Below are positions 21,831 through 33,501 of a stretch of 64,000 bases of DNA, one piece after another. Source of the stretch: Bryum argenteum (lineage: Eukaryota; Streptophyta; Bryopsida; Bryales; Bryaceae); NCBI GenBank assembly GCA_037043015.1, contig CM073322.1:8567601-8631600 (forward strand), in the 5' to 3' direction. The number at the start of each line of letters is the position of its first letter. Within the stretch, counting starts at the first letter, position 1. The notes beneath the pieces were generated by a model. The model worked only from the letters and a program-made list of their open reading frames with translations, searched no databases and had not been told where the DNA came from. The position numbers and the translations under genes are program-made.

Positions 21831-24800
21831 TATTAAACTATAATCACCAAAACTACTGCTCAATTCACTGCAGCAATGCTAATTGGCTATGTATCAACCC
21901 GTCTTGCCCTTTGTGGATAAGAAACCTTAATTTTATTTTCAAGAAATCTAGAATTGGAATTTGGCATCGCAAATTTTACCACAAATAGATTCTATGTATC
22001 CTATACACACACCAAATTGCATTCCAAAATACCAAAAATTCAATTGTTGAGATGAGGTGCCAAAACAATAAAAAGCCAAATAAGTTGGCCTTTGGGGATT
22101 AATGCAAAATATTTTCAACCAAATCTGGCAAACATAGTCAACTTTGTGAAAAGGGGGAGTTGATGATTGCTATCCTATACACTTAGTTTGCTCATCTTTT
22201 TGTCCATGTAGATAACTAATTTGAGCATGCCCATTCAAAGTTTTAGTAACTCATTTGACGTTTTGAACATTCATCGGCTTATTTGTCATAAGAAGGTATA
22301 AAAACAACAATATGGTAAAACAAGTATGACACTCACTGTCTTTGGTTTGGAGTTTGGACTAAAAATGGATTGTGAGTAGGTACTCTATAATTCTTTTGTT
22401 CTTTTGATCAAAAGTATATTTACAAAATACAAAATCTCAAATCTTGAATTTTTTTGAAAGAATAATGAAAAATCACATGAAACATTGTAGCTTGTTCATG
22501 TAGAATTTGAAGGTTGGAATGCCTTCGTAAGATTGAAAAGTTTCAACATGGATCAATTGGGAATTAGAGTAGTGATTTATAATAAACATATTATGTAAAC
22601 ACAAAGTAAGTAAATCAAAGTAAACTCAAAAAGAAGTATAAAACAACTTAAAAGATAACTAAAGAATACTCTCTAGAAGTGGTTGAGAGAAGCTTATGGA
22701 GAAGAAATGTGGTTGGCGCAAAATTTACAAGGACGAAAATTTATAAGAAGACACACCATTACTAAGATCAATTGTTGATATGTCAGCTTGACAAATTGGA
22801 GGATGCCTCATGTTAGCACCCACTTTGTCAACTTTGGAGCTCATGCCTCTAATGTGAATGATGAAATCAAAGAATTCTTTTCTCTTTTCTTACCTCCGTT
22901 CGGTGTGAACATCCAACTACATAGGTCTCTACTTTTTGACTAAAATAATAAATCCCTTTTCCCCTTCGTCTCAACGTGTTCACCTCTTGTGAAGGCATCG
23001 AAGGTATGTATTTGCAACTAGAAGGTTTGAACCTTTAGGTGGAAACAACCTTAATAAACATGTTGTAAACCATGTGCATAAAAATTTGAGTATTGAGGTT
23101 GTGCAGATTGCAAGATCATAATGTATTAGTCTACAAATCAAATTACAGAATTCCATGACTTTTACTTTGGAGTAATAATACTACTAATAAGCCAATTGCT
23201 TTCAAGAAATTGCCAAAATGCGTAATGGATTTTTGTTCACATTAATCTTAAAAGCACCTCTTTACCAAAAGTATATAGTAAAAAACATTCTTGATTCAAA
23301 AGAATAGTCTCCCGAATGGTGAACATGGCCAAAAAGTTTACAAAGGGAAAGTATTCAATGCTAGACCATTTGCACTCAAACCTATGCCTTTCCTTCAAAT
23401 CAACTTTGATTGAGTCAAGGTTTGTAATATTAAAAGTAGATTTTATTTGCAATTTATTCCGGAATCTGAAGTTCATATGGAGTTGTGGATGAAGGAGATG
23501 TAGTTCCTCAAAATCATCCTTTTTTCACATTTTCATTGCGGAAACATCATCGCAAATCTAATACCAAAAGAATTCGAATAAATTAATTTCAAACTAAAAA
23601 GTTGTTGAAATTATCCCACATGCACACTGATTCTAAGTCAAGGCTCGACATCTAATGAATGTGACCATGTCTGATTTTTCAATCTGACCATATTTGCTAC
23701 AATATCCAATGTATTTCTCGTACGCTACCGTATACAAGGAACTGAGTTTTTGGTCTCTTTTCACAATTTAAGTTTCATAAACGCTCGAAATGCAGTGCTC
23801 ATGGTGTTGTTGGATAGATCTTCAAAATCTCTACAATATTGACCACATGTGTTTTGCCCAAATCTGGATATTCTGGTCTCTAATTCTAGTAAAAAGCTTC
23901 GAGGCCATGTATACGCTATGTACTACAGTTGACTTGGAACATCATAATACTCTAGTTCATACGGTAGATCTGACCCATGTTTGGCTACTAGAATGTATAT
24001 GAAATTCACTACACATTTATACGGTCGGATCTTAATTTTCACCCTTCATTTGTTCGATGCATTCCAAAATACATCCAGACACCTCAAAAAAAACCTTGAC
24101 TTCCAAAACAGGAGTGGTCATGAAAGGGTTAAGTATATCACTTTTCAGGAGTGCTTTGGGATTTCGTAAAATCGCCGGAACCTTTGATTCTCTCTACCAG
24201 ATCAATCTTGGCCGTCCAAAGTGGACTACCGGCAATAAAGTAGGAATTAGAATGATGCATGGCCATCTACCATTGGCCGAATGACCGTACAAAGTATGTT
24301 GAAGTACTACAAGAGTACAAATAGTATATGCACTCTGCCAGATCCCTGGATTTATCAAGTTAATGAATTGGGTAGGAAAATGCTTCCACGGCACACACTT
24401 TTAGGAGGCCCACGTTATAAGCTATCTCTTCTATAAGGGCCAATTCACAAAATCATAAGGGAAAAAAAAAATTCCTATGTTGAGCCACTTTCTAAAATAA
24501 CCCAAATTTCCTTAATAATTATTGAGTAAATAGCAAAGTTTTGGAAATTTTTACACACAATATGCTTCATAAACATATATTACACTTATAATGAAGAGGT
24601 AATTGAAATCTATAACCTAAAACCCACAAAATGATGTTTATTTTTGAAAAAAATATACTTTGTCTGTCACAACCTTGGTATATAAATATACTCACTACGG
24701 CCAAGCCATGAGGAGTTTATTAATAGAAAGGAGAAATTTTTTTCCTCATCTACATATACAACAATATTTTTCCATACCATCCCTCAAAGAAATAGTATTT

Positions 24801-24870
24801 AAAACTCTACAACGAATTGAATGCATAAATTTTCATAAACATCACTTTGTGACAACCTTTTTGTACACCC
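21831..24870. other. AT-rich intergenic sequence
   Basis: No gene or complete element recognised in about 3 kb. Short open frames are not conserved with anything seen in the window. It lies inside the P450 array but shows no P450 similarity. Confidence 0.4.
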
Positions 24871-25419
24871 TTAGTGTGCTTGTACCCTAGTAGCTCTTTC
24901 GGGTGCCTTCTTTTGGGTTGGTTTGGCCCTTACTGTAAAATTTTTAATAGAACAATCTTTATTGAGACATCTATAACGAGGTTGTCCAATGCTACAATCC
25001 GCTAATGTGCGCAAAGCTAATAAGTTACACTTTGGACAAGCTTTTGGTATAGCTTGATGCTCCTCATCCATCATGTCTTCAGTCCACTTCCTTTCTTTAT
25101 GTGCTTTTGATACCTTTGAACGATTCTTGTCTACATTATCTTCATCACATCTTGACCTTTTTCTTTGAACCTTAGTAGAACTTATTCCTTCATTAGTAGC
25201 TCTTTCGGGTGCCCTCTTTTGGGTTGGTTTGGCCCTTATTGTAAATTTTTTAACAGAACAATCTTTGTTGAGACATCTATAACGAGGTTGTCCAATGCTA
25301 CAATCGGCTAATGTGCGCAAAGCTAATAAGTTACACTTTGGACAAGCTTTTGGTATAGCTTGATGCTCCTCATCCATCATGTCTTCACTTTCTTGTTGTA
25401 CTTTTGATGGCTTCCCCAT
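24871..25419 (-). CDS. Protein with two zinc-ribbon-like repeats (182 aa), function unknown
   Basis: A single uninterrupted frame from ATG to TAA. It holds two nearly identical segments of about 55 residues, each starting MMDEEHQAIPKACPKC and containing a C-x2-C-x19-C-x4-C pattern with SIGQPRYRCLNKDC between and around the last cysteines. They are joined by a basic, serine-rich linker (KVQRKRSRCDEDN region). The pattern and the G-x-P-R-Y-R-C stretch recall zinc ribbons at the start of some transposases and GRF-type fingers, but no family can be named. It may be a nucleic-acid-binding protein or a transposon-derived fragment. The ATG (MGKPSKVQQ) is the first in frame. The DNA of the two repeats is so similar that the duplication must be recent. 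It stands alone inside the P450 array. Confidence 0.55.
   Translation of the reverse strand: MGKPSKVQQESEDMMDEEHQAIPKACPKCNLLALRTLADCSIGQPRYRCLNKDCSVKKFTIRAKPTQKRAPERATNEGISSTKVQRKRSRCDEDNVDKNRSKVSKAHKERKWTEDMMDEEHQAIPKACPKCNLLALRTLADCSIGQPRYRCLNKDCSIKNFTVRAKPTQKKAPERATRVQAH
24891..25385. repeat. Direct duplication of about 190 bp inside the zinc-ribbon gene
   Basis: 24891-25082 and 25197-25385 are almost identical (shared TAGCTCTTTCGGGTGCC start and TCATCCATCATGTCTTCA end). The duplication keeps the reading frame and creates the two-domain protein. Confidence 0.85.
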
Positions 25420-25680
25420 GATTAGATATTGTGTTAAAGAATGTCAACAATAAATAATGCTCCCAAGAATCTCAAGAATAATGGAGAGTTGAAAGTGAGT
25501 AATGAGAAGAATATATTGTAAATATATATTTATATATAAATATGTCAAAGTAAAAGTAAAGTAAAAGTAAAAGACAAATAGTTTCGAGAACTATTGTAGT
25601 ATTATGAAAGAAAGTAAAAGATGAGAATGAGAAGCGTAACTTTTACGTCAGCTCAGGGTGGTACATGCTCTGTTTATGGT
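25420..25680 (-). promoter_or_regulatory. Upstream region of the zinc-ribbon gene
   Basis: On the minus strand the gene is preceded by an AT-rich stretch (about 25505-25545) with several TATATA/TATAAA-like motifs, and an AAAGTAAAAGT repeat at 25548-25575. These are plausible promoter elements only by position and composition. Confidence 0.25.
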
Positions 25681-25746
25681 ATCTGCATTGATTTTGCAAG
25701 ATCTGCATTGATTTTGCAAGATCTGCATTGATTTTGCAAGATCTGC
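25681..25746. repeat. 20-bp tandem repeat, three copies
   Basis: ATCTGCATTGATTTTGCAAG is repeated three times without change and a fourth begins. It lies between the zinc-ribbon gene and the start of the next P450 array block. Confidence 0.95.
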
Positions 25747-25784
25747 TGCTTGAGCTAAGCAAATTTTATGACGTACTAGAACCT

Positions 25785-26312
25785 CAGTAGTATATAAGGG
25801 ACTTCCTTTCTTTTCTCAGGTCATAGAAATGTGTTGTGCAACTGTGAACACTGATTTTTGGTGTGGTTCTCTGAGGTCTGAAGTCTCGTAATGAAACCCA
25901 TCTAATTTTGCCTTTTCTGTGTGGAGTTACTGTTCTCAAATGCTCGGCATTATTGTGACATGTCAATTGACTGCTGAATGCATCCCATGTGCTGAATCCA
26001 TTGCTGATTTGTAGTCTAGATTTTTACATGATAGTTGTCCTCCCCCTCCAAATATCTCAATAGACGTCCCTCAAAATTGATACACAAATTGATTCAGATG
26101 ATCTGCCACTTTTCAGGAAGGTGAACCAAAGGGAATGGAACAAACTAGTTTGAAGTTTGAACGAATACTTTTTAAACATAATTTTTTTGGAAAGAGTAAT
26201 CTCAGTGTTCAGTGCAACCAGTTAAGTTTAATTGAGTTGAAATGCAACAGCTCCTAACTAAAGGTAATTCATGTGAGTACCGTATTGTCAGCAAATGCCT
26301 AATTTCATAGTG
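25785..26312 (+). pseudogene. P450 array flank and eroded exon 2/intron 2 of remnant B
   Basis: 25785-26030 matches 37605-37820. Just before the Tc1-like element, the stretch with GAAATGCAACAGCTCCTAAC and GCAAATGCCTAATTTC matches the end of exon 2 and the start of intron 2 of the P450 copy at 34100-34172. This places the Tc1-like insertion inside intron 2 of remnant B. Confidence 0.55.
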
Positions 26313-26314
26313 TA

Positions 26315-29126
26315 CAGTAGGGTCCAACATGGAATGGCGTTTTTGGTTTTGCAGTGGGAAAAAATTCAGCACTGCCAACTTTGAAAGCCTCCTGAGAGCT
26401 CAAAAATTGGTATTTTAACACGAAATTTTTAACAAAGGTTTATCTTTAAGTTAATTACATGTATGCCAAATTTCAAGGCCAAAAGTTTCACTGGAAAAAA
26501 CTTATTCAAAATCTACCAACATTGGTAACTGCAGAAATTTTTTCACTGCTGCCAACTTTGACAGCGTCCCAATGATTGAATAAATTTTTTATTACCATGA
26601 AATTCTTGGACCAAAAACCTCTTTAGGTTAAGAACATATGAAAAAAAAATTCAAGGCCAAAAGATTAATACAAAAAAAGAAATCCACATTCTACCAACAT
26701 GTGTAGTTGTGGGAAATAAATGGGGGAAACCATTTTGTTGCTACCAACTTTGACACCCTCCCCACGGTTGAGAAATTGTTTATTTACCATGAAATTTTTG
26801 GCACAATATGCTCTTTATGATGCCAACATTCATACCAAATTTCAAGGTCAAAAATTATATATAAAAAAAAACATTTACAATCTACCATTGTGTGTAGTTG
26901 TAAGATACCTATTATCAAAGATATTGAAATGGTTGAAGTATGTCATACAATCATGCTTCTAGATTGAAATTTTCAAGATGATGCAATCTCTAATCATAGA
27001 TGCTTCTCAAAAAATCAAGGATAGCCAAATTTAGTTGTGTGCACTTGTCACATCTCAAAAAGTGCACCTGTTTAAAAATTGGAGACCATACGTGCATGAA
27101 GAAGATTTTTTCTCTCAACAAGAATGCTTGCATTTGCAATGAAGCATTATAGGAGGTGGATTTATGTGGATTGATGAGAGAAACAAGTGATGTTGTATGA
27201 CATGAGTTAATTGAGAGAATGAGAAATGGAATGAGTGTCTGAGGTATGTGAGGTATATATGGAGGTATGTGAGATGACTGTGATGACTGCTGAGGTATAT
27301 GAGATGCCTGTGGTGACTAGTGAGGTATGTCCTCTCAGCTTCTGGAACTTCATTCCATTCAGTTACCCTAAAAAGGGATTTAACAACTGATTGGTGAGGT
27401 ATGTGAGATGAATGTGGTGACAATTTAGAGGACAAGCCACCTTGTAAGTTACTAATTTATTTAAGCATCCCATAATGGGTTTTTAACAGATGACTGTGGT
27501 GACGGTGAGGTATGGTGATTGAGTGAAGGTTGTGAGCCAGGATGATGGTGAGTAATGGCTATTTCAGATGAAACTCGAGCTCGTATAGTAGGTTTGAGTG
27601 AGGCAGGGAAGACAGGAGTTGAGATTGCATCTATTGTTAGTGTCCATGTTAGAACGGTTCAGAGGATAGTGAAAAGATTTCGAGAAAATGGAACCTATAA
27701 TTGCAAACCTTGTAGTGGAAGTCATGCTGAAAAACTTAGTGATAGAGATGTTCGTGCTAGTATATGTGTTTCAAAAACTCATCGTCGCTCGACACACTCT
27801 GAGATCACTAACATATGCTCTACTCAAGTATCTAGATCGACTATTCGAAGGGCCTTACATGAGAATGGCATTTTCAGACGACTATTAAAAAACCATTTCT
27901 GACACTTTGTCACATGTCTAAACGATTGGCATTTGCTCAAAAGTATTGTGGTGGACTATAAAAGAATGGGAGAGAGTTGTTGGGACATATGAGTCTACCT
28001 TTGAAGTTGGAAAAATTTCTAAATAGATTCATTTTGGAGAAATGCATATGAGCGCTATGCATCAAGTTGTATAGTTCCAACTTTTAAGAATGGAAGAACT
28101 TCTTTGATGATTTGGGGTGCATTTGCTGGAGGGCAAAAGTCACAACTTGTTTTTATGTCCAAGGATAGACGATCTGGTAAGGATTTTGTTGAAGTGGTTT
28201 ACAATGTTGAGTTGCTTCATTTTATGAGTAGAGTGCCGAACGGAGTGCTCATGGAACATGGCGCACCCGTTCATCGTAGCAAAGTATGTGAAGAATGGAG
28301 ACAAACACACCTTTTGGAGAAGCTCGATTGGCATGCAAATTCTCCTCATCTCAATCCAATTGAAAACCTTTGGAAGATTTTGAAAGATGTTGTGCAACAT
28401 GGCCCAATGAATATGTCCAAAAATTTAGATGACTTGAAGGTAATTATTGAAAGAGAGTGGAGGTTAATCAATGATACAAAGCTCCTTCAACTATGTCATT
28501 CTATGCCCTCTAGGTTACAAGCAATGATTGAGGCAAAAGGAAGACATACACGTTGGTAGTTGTAAATGTTTTTTTTTATATATAATTTTTGACCTTGAAA
28601 TTTGGTATGAATGTTGGCATCATAAAGAGCATATTGTGCCAAAAATTTCATGGTAAATAAACAATTTCTCAACCGTGGGGAGGGTGTCAAAGTTGGTAGC
28701 AACAAAATGGTTTCCCCCATTTGTTTCCCACAACTACACATGTTGGTAGAATGTGGATTTCTTTTTTTGTATTAATCTTTTGGCCTTGAATTTTTTTTTT
28801 CATATGTTCTTAACCTAAAGAGGTTTTTGGTCCAAGAATTTCATGGTAATAAAAAATTTATTCAATCATTGGGACGCTGTCAAAGTTGGCAGCAGTGAAA
28901 AAATTTCTGCAGTTACCAATGTTGGTAGATTTTGAATAAGTTTTTTCCAGTGAAACTTTTGGCCTTGAAATTTGGCATACATGTAATTAACTTAAAGATA
29001 AACCTTTGTTAAAAATTTCGTGTTAAAATACCAATTTTTGAGCTCTCAGGAGGCTTTCAAAGTTGGCAGTGCTGAATTTTTTCCCACTGCAAAACCAAAA
29101 ACGCCATTCCATGTTGGACCCTACTG
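26315..29126 (+). mobile_element. Tc1/mariner-type (IS630 superfamily) transposon, 2.8 kb
   Basis: The ends begin CAGTAGGGTCCAACATGG and are flanked by TA (26313-26314, 29127-29128), as in Tc1 elements. The inverted repeats are about 567 bp (26315-26881 and 28560-29126) and nearly identical. Each is built of three diverged modules starting with (G/A)CCAACTTTGA at 26374, 26551 and 26743, each followed by an ACCATGAAATT-like and a TTTCAAGGCCAAAA-like block. Between them lies one transposase gene in decay. The P450 copies C and D show the unoccupied site (TA at 34172 and 43011). Confidence 0.9.
27555..28559 (+). pseudogene. Tc1/mariner-type transposase, inactivated
   Basis: The N-terminal part (27555-27902) has the two helix-turn-helix regions of Tc1 transposases (TRARIVGLSEAGKTGVEI, VSRSTIRRALHENGIFRR). 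The catalytic part continues after a frameshift near 27890 and another near 27957, and an in-frame TAG follows at about 28023. The second half (28107-28559) keeps MIWGAFAGG and NPIENLW. Two acidic residues of the DDE triad are changed: the motif normally reading DEST is YEST, and the position normally D in the GAPxH motif is H (MEHGAPVH). The Glu of NPIENLW remains. The enzyme would cut and rejoin DNA ends, but this copy cannot. Confidence 0.85.
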
Positions 29127-29428
29127 TACATTATCAGTGTAAATTGTTGGCTTGTGAGAGGAGACTGTACATATTCTCTTTTCTTTAATGAACATGGAGC
29201 CTTAATGAATAGGAGCAAAGTATGTTCTTGTTCTGCTGTAACTAAATGTCTTCATCTCTACATCTGTAAATTGTATCCAATATCAAAATAGAGCTTTCTG
29301 TTTAATTGATGTCCGAACTATATCTCGACTACTTGAAACATGGCTTTCAATTGTGTGGTACTGGGATAGGATAGGATACAGCTGCTTGTCTTGTATTACA
29401 CCATGTGATTCGTCTTGAATCATGGCAG

Positions 29429-30667
29429 CTCCATAGTGCAAGACATTGCACAAGAAAGAAGATAATTTGGTGGACATCAGACTTCAAGTGAACATCTAAG
29501 TGACAAATGAGGTATTTCAGGTCCATCGGTGGAGCAAAGGAAGAAGTGGATGCGGAAGGGCGTGAATTTAAGGACGTGATTGACGAGTTGTGGCAGGTGA
29601 AAGGCTTGGTCATTTTTAGGATTTCTGCCATGGCTGCGACCTTTCGACATTGGCGGCATCGAGAAGTGCAAGCCCGTCTCGACATTTTCTTGAACAAAGT
29701 CGTGGAGGAGCATGAGACGAAGTGGGCAAAAAGAACCCATTGCCTAGGCCAATAAGCCCATGGTGGATGTCCATTTGGGCTCCATGCACGAACAAGACCA
29801 CCTGCAAGAAAACTTACAGCTCAAAGTTGAAACCATGAAAGCAACCGACATTGTAAGCCAGAATCAACACATTGTGTACTCTTTACATACGTGAGCACAT
29901 ACAGCTCCGAGAAATCAAGTCTTTTTCCAAAGTGCACAATTCAAAACAATATTGGCTTTCAGTCTGTGAAATACAGCACGGCATGAAGGCTGCTGAATTG
30001 TTTACCTGTGCATAGCATGATAGTGGCAGGAGTGGATACATCTTCGATTACGAGCTAATGCGCAATCCAAGAGTGATGCAAACCCGGCCCTACCAAATGA
30101 GCACCCTCGTAACCGAAGATGTATCCACTCCTACCTGCTCTCTATTAATCGCGTGTTCGGTTTCCATCAAGCTTGTATTGCACATGAGCTCGTCACCAGC
30201 CTCAAGAAACCCCAGCAAACGAGTGTAGTTGAGAATGTCGAATGGTGAAAGAAGCCGACATAGCGAAGCTGAAGTATGTGCACACGGTGGTAAAGGAGGT
30301 GTTTCGCCTGCACCCCCTGGCGCCAATGCTGATCCCGCACGAGTCCATCACGCGATTGCTAACAGGTAGGTGACTCGATTCCTGCGGGACCCCGGTTGCT
30401 GGTGCACGCGTACACCATTGGTCGCAAGACAGAGGCGTACCTATCCGGATCAAATTGCAGTGGATTCTCTCACTTGTGGAAGAATTCGCTGCAATTCGAT
30501 CCGGAGAGGTTCATGCGCCGCCCGGACATGCATGTGAGGGGAAAAGACTATGAGCTGCATCCGCTCAAATCCGGGCGGACATGAGCGAGGAGTTGGCATC
30601 ACGCAAAGACTCTCTGCTCCACGCGCGTCCTGGTGTCCACGCACTCCGTGTTTGTGGCTACGCGTAG
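29429..30667 (+). pseudogene. P450 remnant B (exons 3 and 4, degenerate)
   Basis: The acceptor-like CAG at 29428 leads into an exon-3 match (SSIVQDI..., SIGGA, VIDEL, RLDIFLNKVVEEHE). It has a TAA early in the exon (codon for Lys in other copies) and deletions. Exon 4 matches from IMVAGVDTSS-like sequence at about 30016 through [15 protein letters not shown] and ERFMRRPDM, but with frameshifts and an inverted insert at 30100-30160. The haem-binding loop and everything up to DMSEE is deleted (junction near 30581). Exon 1 is absent. Confidence 0.85.
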
Positions 30668-32480
30668 ATTGTGAATTGCTTGTGACTATAAAAAATGTGA
30701 AGGCATGGATGGGAAAGGAGTAAGACATGTGGACTCATTCAGAAGAGTTGCAGTGCAACTGAAAAAGAGAGGTACGTACTATCGGTCGATGCTTAACAGG
30801 ATGCTTACTTAAGTCTATTCAACAAATACTTAACAGGATATTGCCAATATAGACCATACGGAACCATAGACCATAAAGAACCATGCTCATGGCATTCACA
30901 TCATGTTTGAGGTTTTTTAAATGAGCAGTGAAATCATATCATAGAGGAGGTCAAGGATCTAGAGCCCACCACTCCAGATCGGCCCTCATGGCACGACGCA
31001 AGGGAAGGAGAAAGGTAGCCATCAGGCGGATCAGGCTGCATGAAGAAAGGTAGCCACCATGCTGATCGTGTTGCATGGCCAAAGCATATGGTGGGGGAGC
31101 TTTTCTGGATCAAGATGGGTGTGGTGTGCTTGAGCTCTCATGTGAGGATCTCGATGCCAAGGATCGGGCCCAAAGATTGCTGTACTGGGCAACTGTTTGA
31201 ACGACAGTGTTTGTGTGCACTGGCTTGACAACTGGGACAACTGGGAGCCTTGGGCGTAGCTTTCCCTTTCCAACGCATCAGATCAAACTTTTGGATAGTG
31301 TTGAGTATCACTTTAATGACATATTGGAACCTCTGTACACAGGCAACATGAAACATCGTTTTTCTTTTCGGATACGTATTGGAAAAATTAGAAAAACTGA
31401 TTTTTGTCGTGGTTCTATGAACATTTGAAATGAAAGTCCTATGGTATTCCTGAGTGTGTGGATCACATTGAGGTCATGTTCTCATAAGCACAAAAAACAT
31501 ATCATTGAAATGTGCTGAATCCATCGCTCATTTTGCTCGCCATACATCGTTGTCGCTGAGTCGTCGACGATTATGGTAGGTTGAACAAAAGCTTGTGTTA
31601 ACTACTTTGCATGCAGAGGTGGATTGGCCTGAAGGTGATCGACGGACGTGAGAGTTTGTGAGCTCTTGATTATGAAGTTGTTAAGACATGGACGTGAATG
31701 AGAACTTTAAATGAAGATCTTCACAAGCCAGTAAGCTTCAATCCATAGAAAGAAAGAGGTGAGCTCTGGATTGGACTATTCCCAAGGATGTAGAAATTAA
31801 TTACCATGCATATATTTCAGTATGTCTCTCATCTAATTTTGGCTAAATAAAAAAATCTTGCTCATTGCATCCACATACTGCTTGGATGTTATTTCAAATA
31901 ATTCACAGAACAAATGGAAATGAGATTCAAAAATGTAACATCGAGGAGATAGTTGGTGAAGGTTAACGAATCAAGAGCAACCAGTATTAATCAATCGGCA
32001 CATGCAAGAGATGGAGAAAAGTAGCCATCAGAGGGACATTGAAAGAAGAAGTAAGGACATAATACCAATGGTAGAGTGGTGAGTTGGAGTCTCAAATGAG
32101 GATCTCGAAGAGTCGCCACAATCACGGAGGAGTATTGCTGTAGAGGGCAACTCTTTGGATGAAGATAGTGTACCAAATTATCTTTTAGAAGAGGGAGCTT
32201 TGGAAGGAGCTTTCTGTTTTAAGACACCAAATTATCACAAATTTAAATAATAATGTTTCGTTAGCATTTCTACGATGTACTGGGACCTCCATTAATACAT
32301 ACAGAACAAAGGCGAGGATTTTCTTTTTGAGGGTCAAGAAATGTGAAGTTGTGATCACTCAATTTTGTTGTGGTTCTCTGAACTCTTGGAATGAAATGAT
32401 GTTTGATGTTTTCGTTCCCTGTGTATGAATCTAGATGGAGGTAATTGTTCTCATAGATTTGGCATTTTTGTGATATATCG
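30668..32480 (+). other. P450 array spacer, copied at 39.2-40.5 kb
   Basis: Long stretches match 39180-40480 at high identity (for example the blocks containing GGTAGCCACCATGCTGATCG and CTGGCTTGACAACTGGGACA). A related third copy lies at 36600-37140. No gene is seen; open frames are shared by the copies only because the DNA is. Confidence 0.7.
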
Positions 32481-32629
32481 TCACAATGTTACACTTTAGC
32501 ATGAGCATTATAAGTAAGAATTTGTAATCAAGTAGGTGGAAACTGTAGCAAGTACAAGTTTTTTAAGATGGAGATGACGATATAGTGCCCATATGGTCGG
32601 ATCAGATGCAATCTCAACCAAAGATCTGA

Positions 32630-33450
32630 CATCGTGCGTTCCATTGATGCATCACTTGCACCGACCGGGCGATCGATGGCGTGTCCTCTCAAATACCCAA
32701 ACTTGTATAAATGCTTAAAGGCACAAGTTCTCCTCACTTCCTCTGCTTGTTCTGAAGATTGCTGTGAAGGATCGCCTGCTCTAAATCTTGCTTGAAGCAC
32801 TAGACAAGTATGCCTGAGAAGAGGAGGATTTAAGTCTTGGAGTCCTAATTTACGTTTGAAGGAACATTGCAGTTGGTGCAGATTGCAGAGAGCAAGCCGG
32901 AGGATCTTTTCATTTTTTACGAGCTCAAGGTTTTGCTTCTCTTTCTCTTCTGTACATTATGTTTGAGCAGAAGTTCCTTCACAAAGCATTTGATTGACCG
33001 CATTTGTGGTTGAGCACACGCATGTTTTTGTAGAGTTTAGGCTCGCTTTGTTGTGTTTTTCGAAATTTTCAGTTTATTGGTTTTCCGGAGTCAACGGATT
33101 TGCTTCTGGAGGTTTATGTCGAAGTATGAGGAATGAATTTTAGCCAATGAATCTAAATGGTGTTCCTCTCAAGCACTTACAGTGTCTTTAACTCATGCAG
33201 TGCAGATCTGTAATTGAGTTTCGGTTGCATTTATACAAGTCTCATGTTTTCACTTATATTTTGCTGAGCACTTGATTTCATGCAGCTTTGATTTTCCCTT
33301 CACAATGAAATGATGGAATCTTCATGCTGGGTTTGACGTATTGTTGGTACAATCGTTCAACTTTTTGAACTTCTACTTGATGCCAAATTCTCTACTTTCT
33401 TCCAAGTGTTTTTAGTCATGCATGTAAGTATCAGTTAACAAGCAAAAGGA
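32630..33450 (+). promoter_or_regulatory. Promoter and 5' leader of P450 copy C
   Basis: TATAAAT at 32706-32712 follows CCCAAACTTG and precedes a CT-rich start region (CACAAGTTCTCCTCACTTC), as in copy D (TATAAAT at 41564). The leader is about 750 bases to the ATG and probably contains an intron. In copy D its donor reads CAAGTAAGTCTC; here (about 33235) it reads ACAAGTCTC, a 4-bp loss that removes the good donor. Confidence 0.55.
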
Positions 33451-33501
33451 ATGAATGTTTCTAAGACACCCTTTCGTGTTGGATACAAGCAGCTAAACAC
33501 T

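Noticed and set aside
24660-24890. Small frame next to the zinc-ribbon gene
   Set aside because: Low-complexity AT-rich translation on the opposite strand, with no homology seen.
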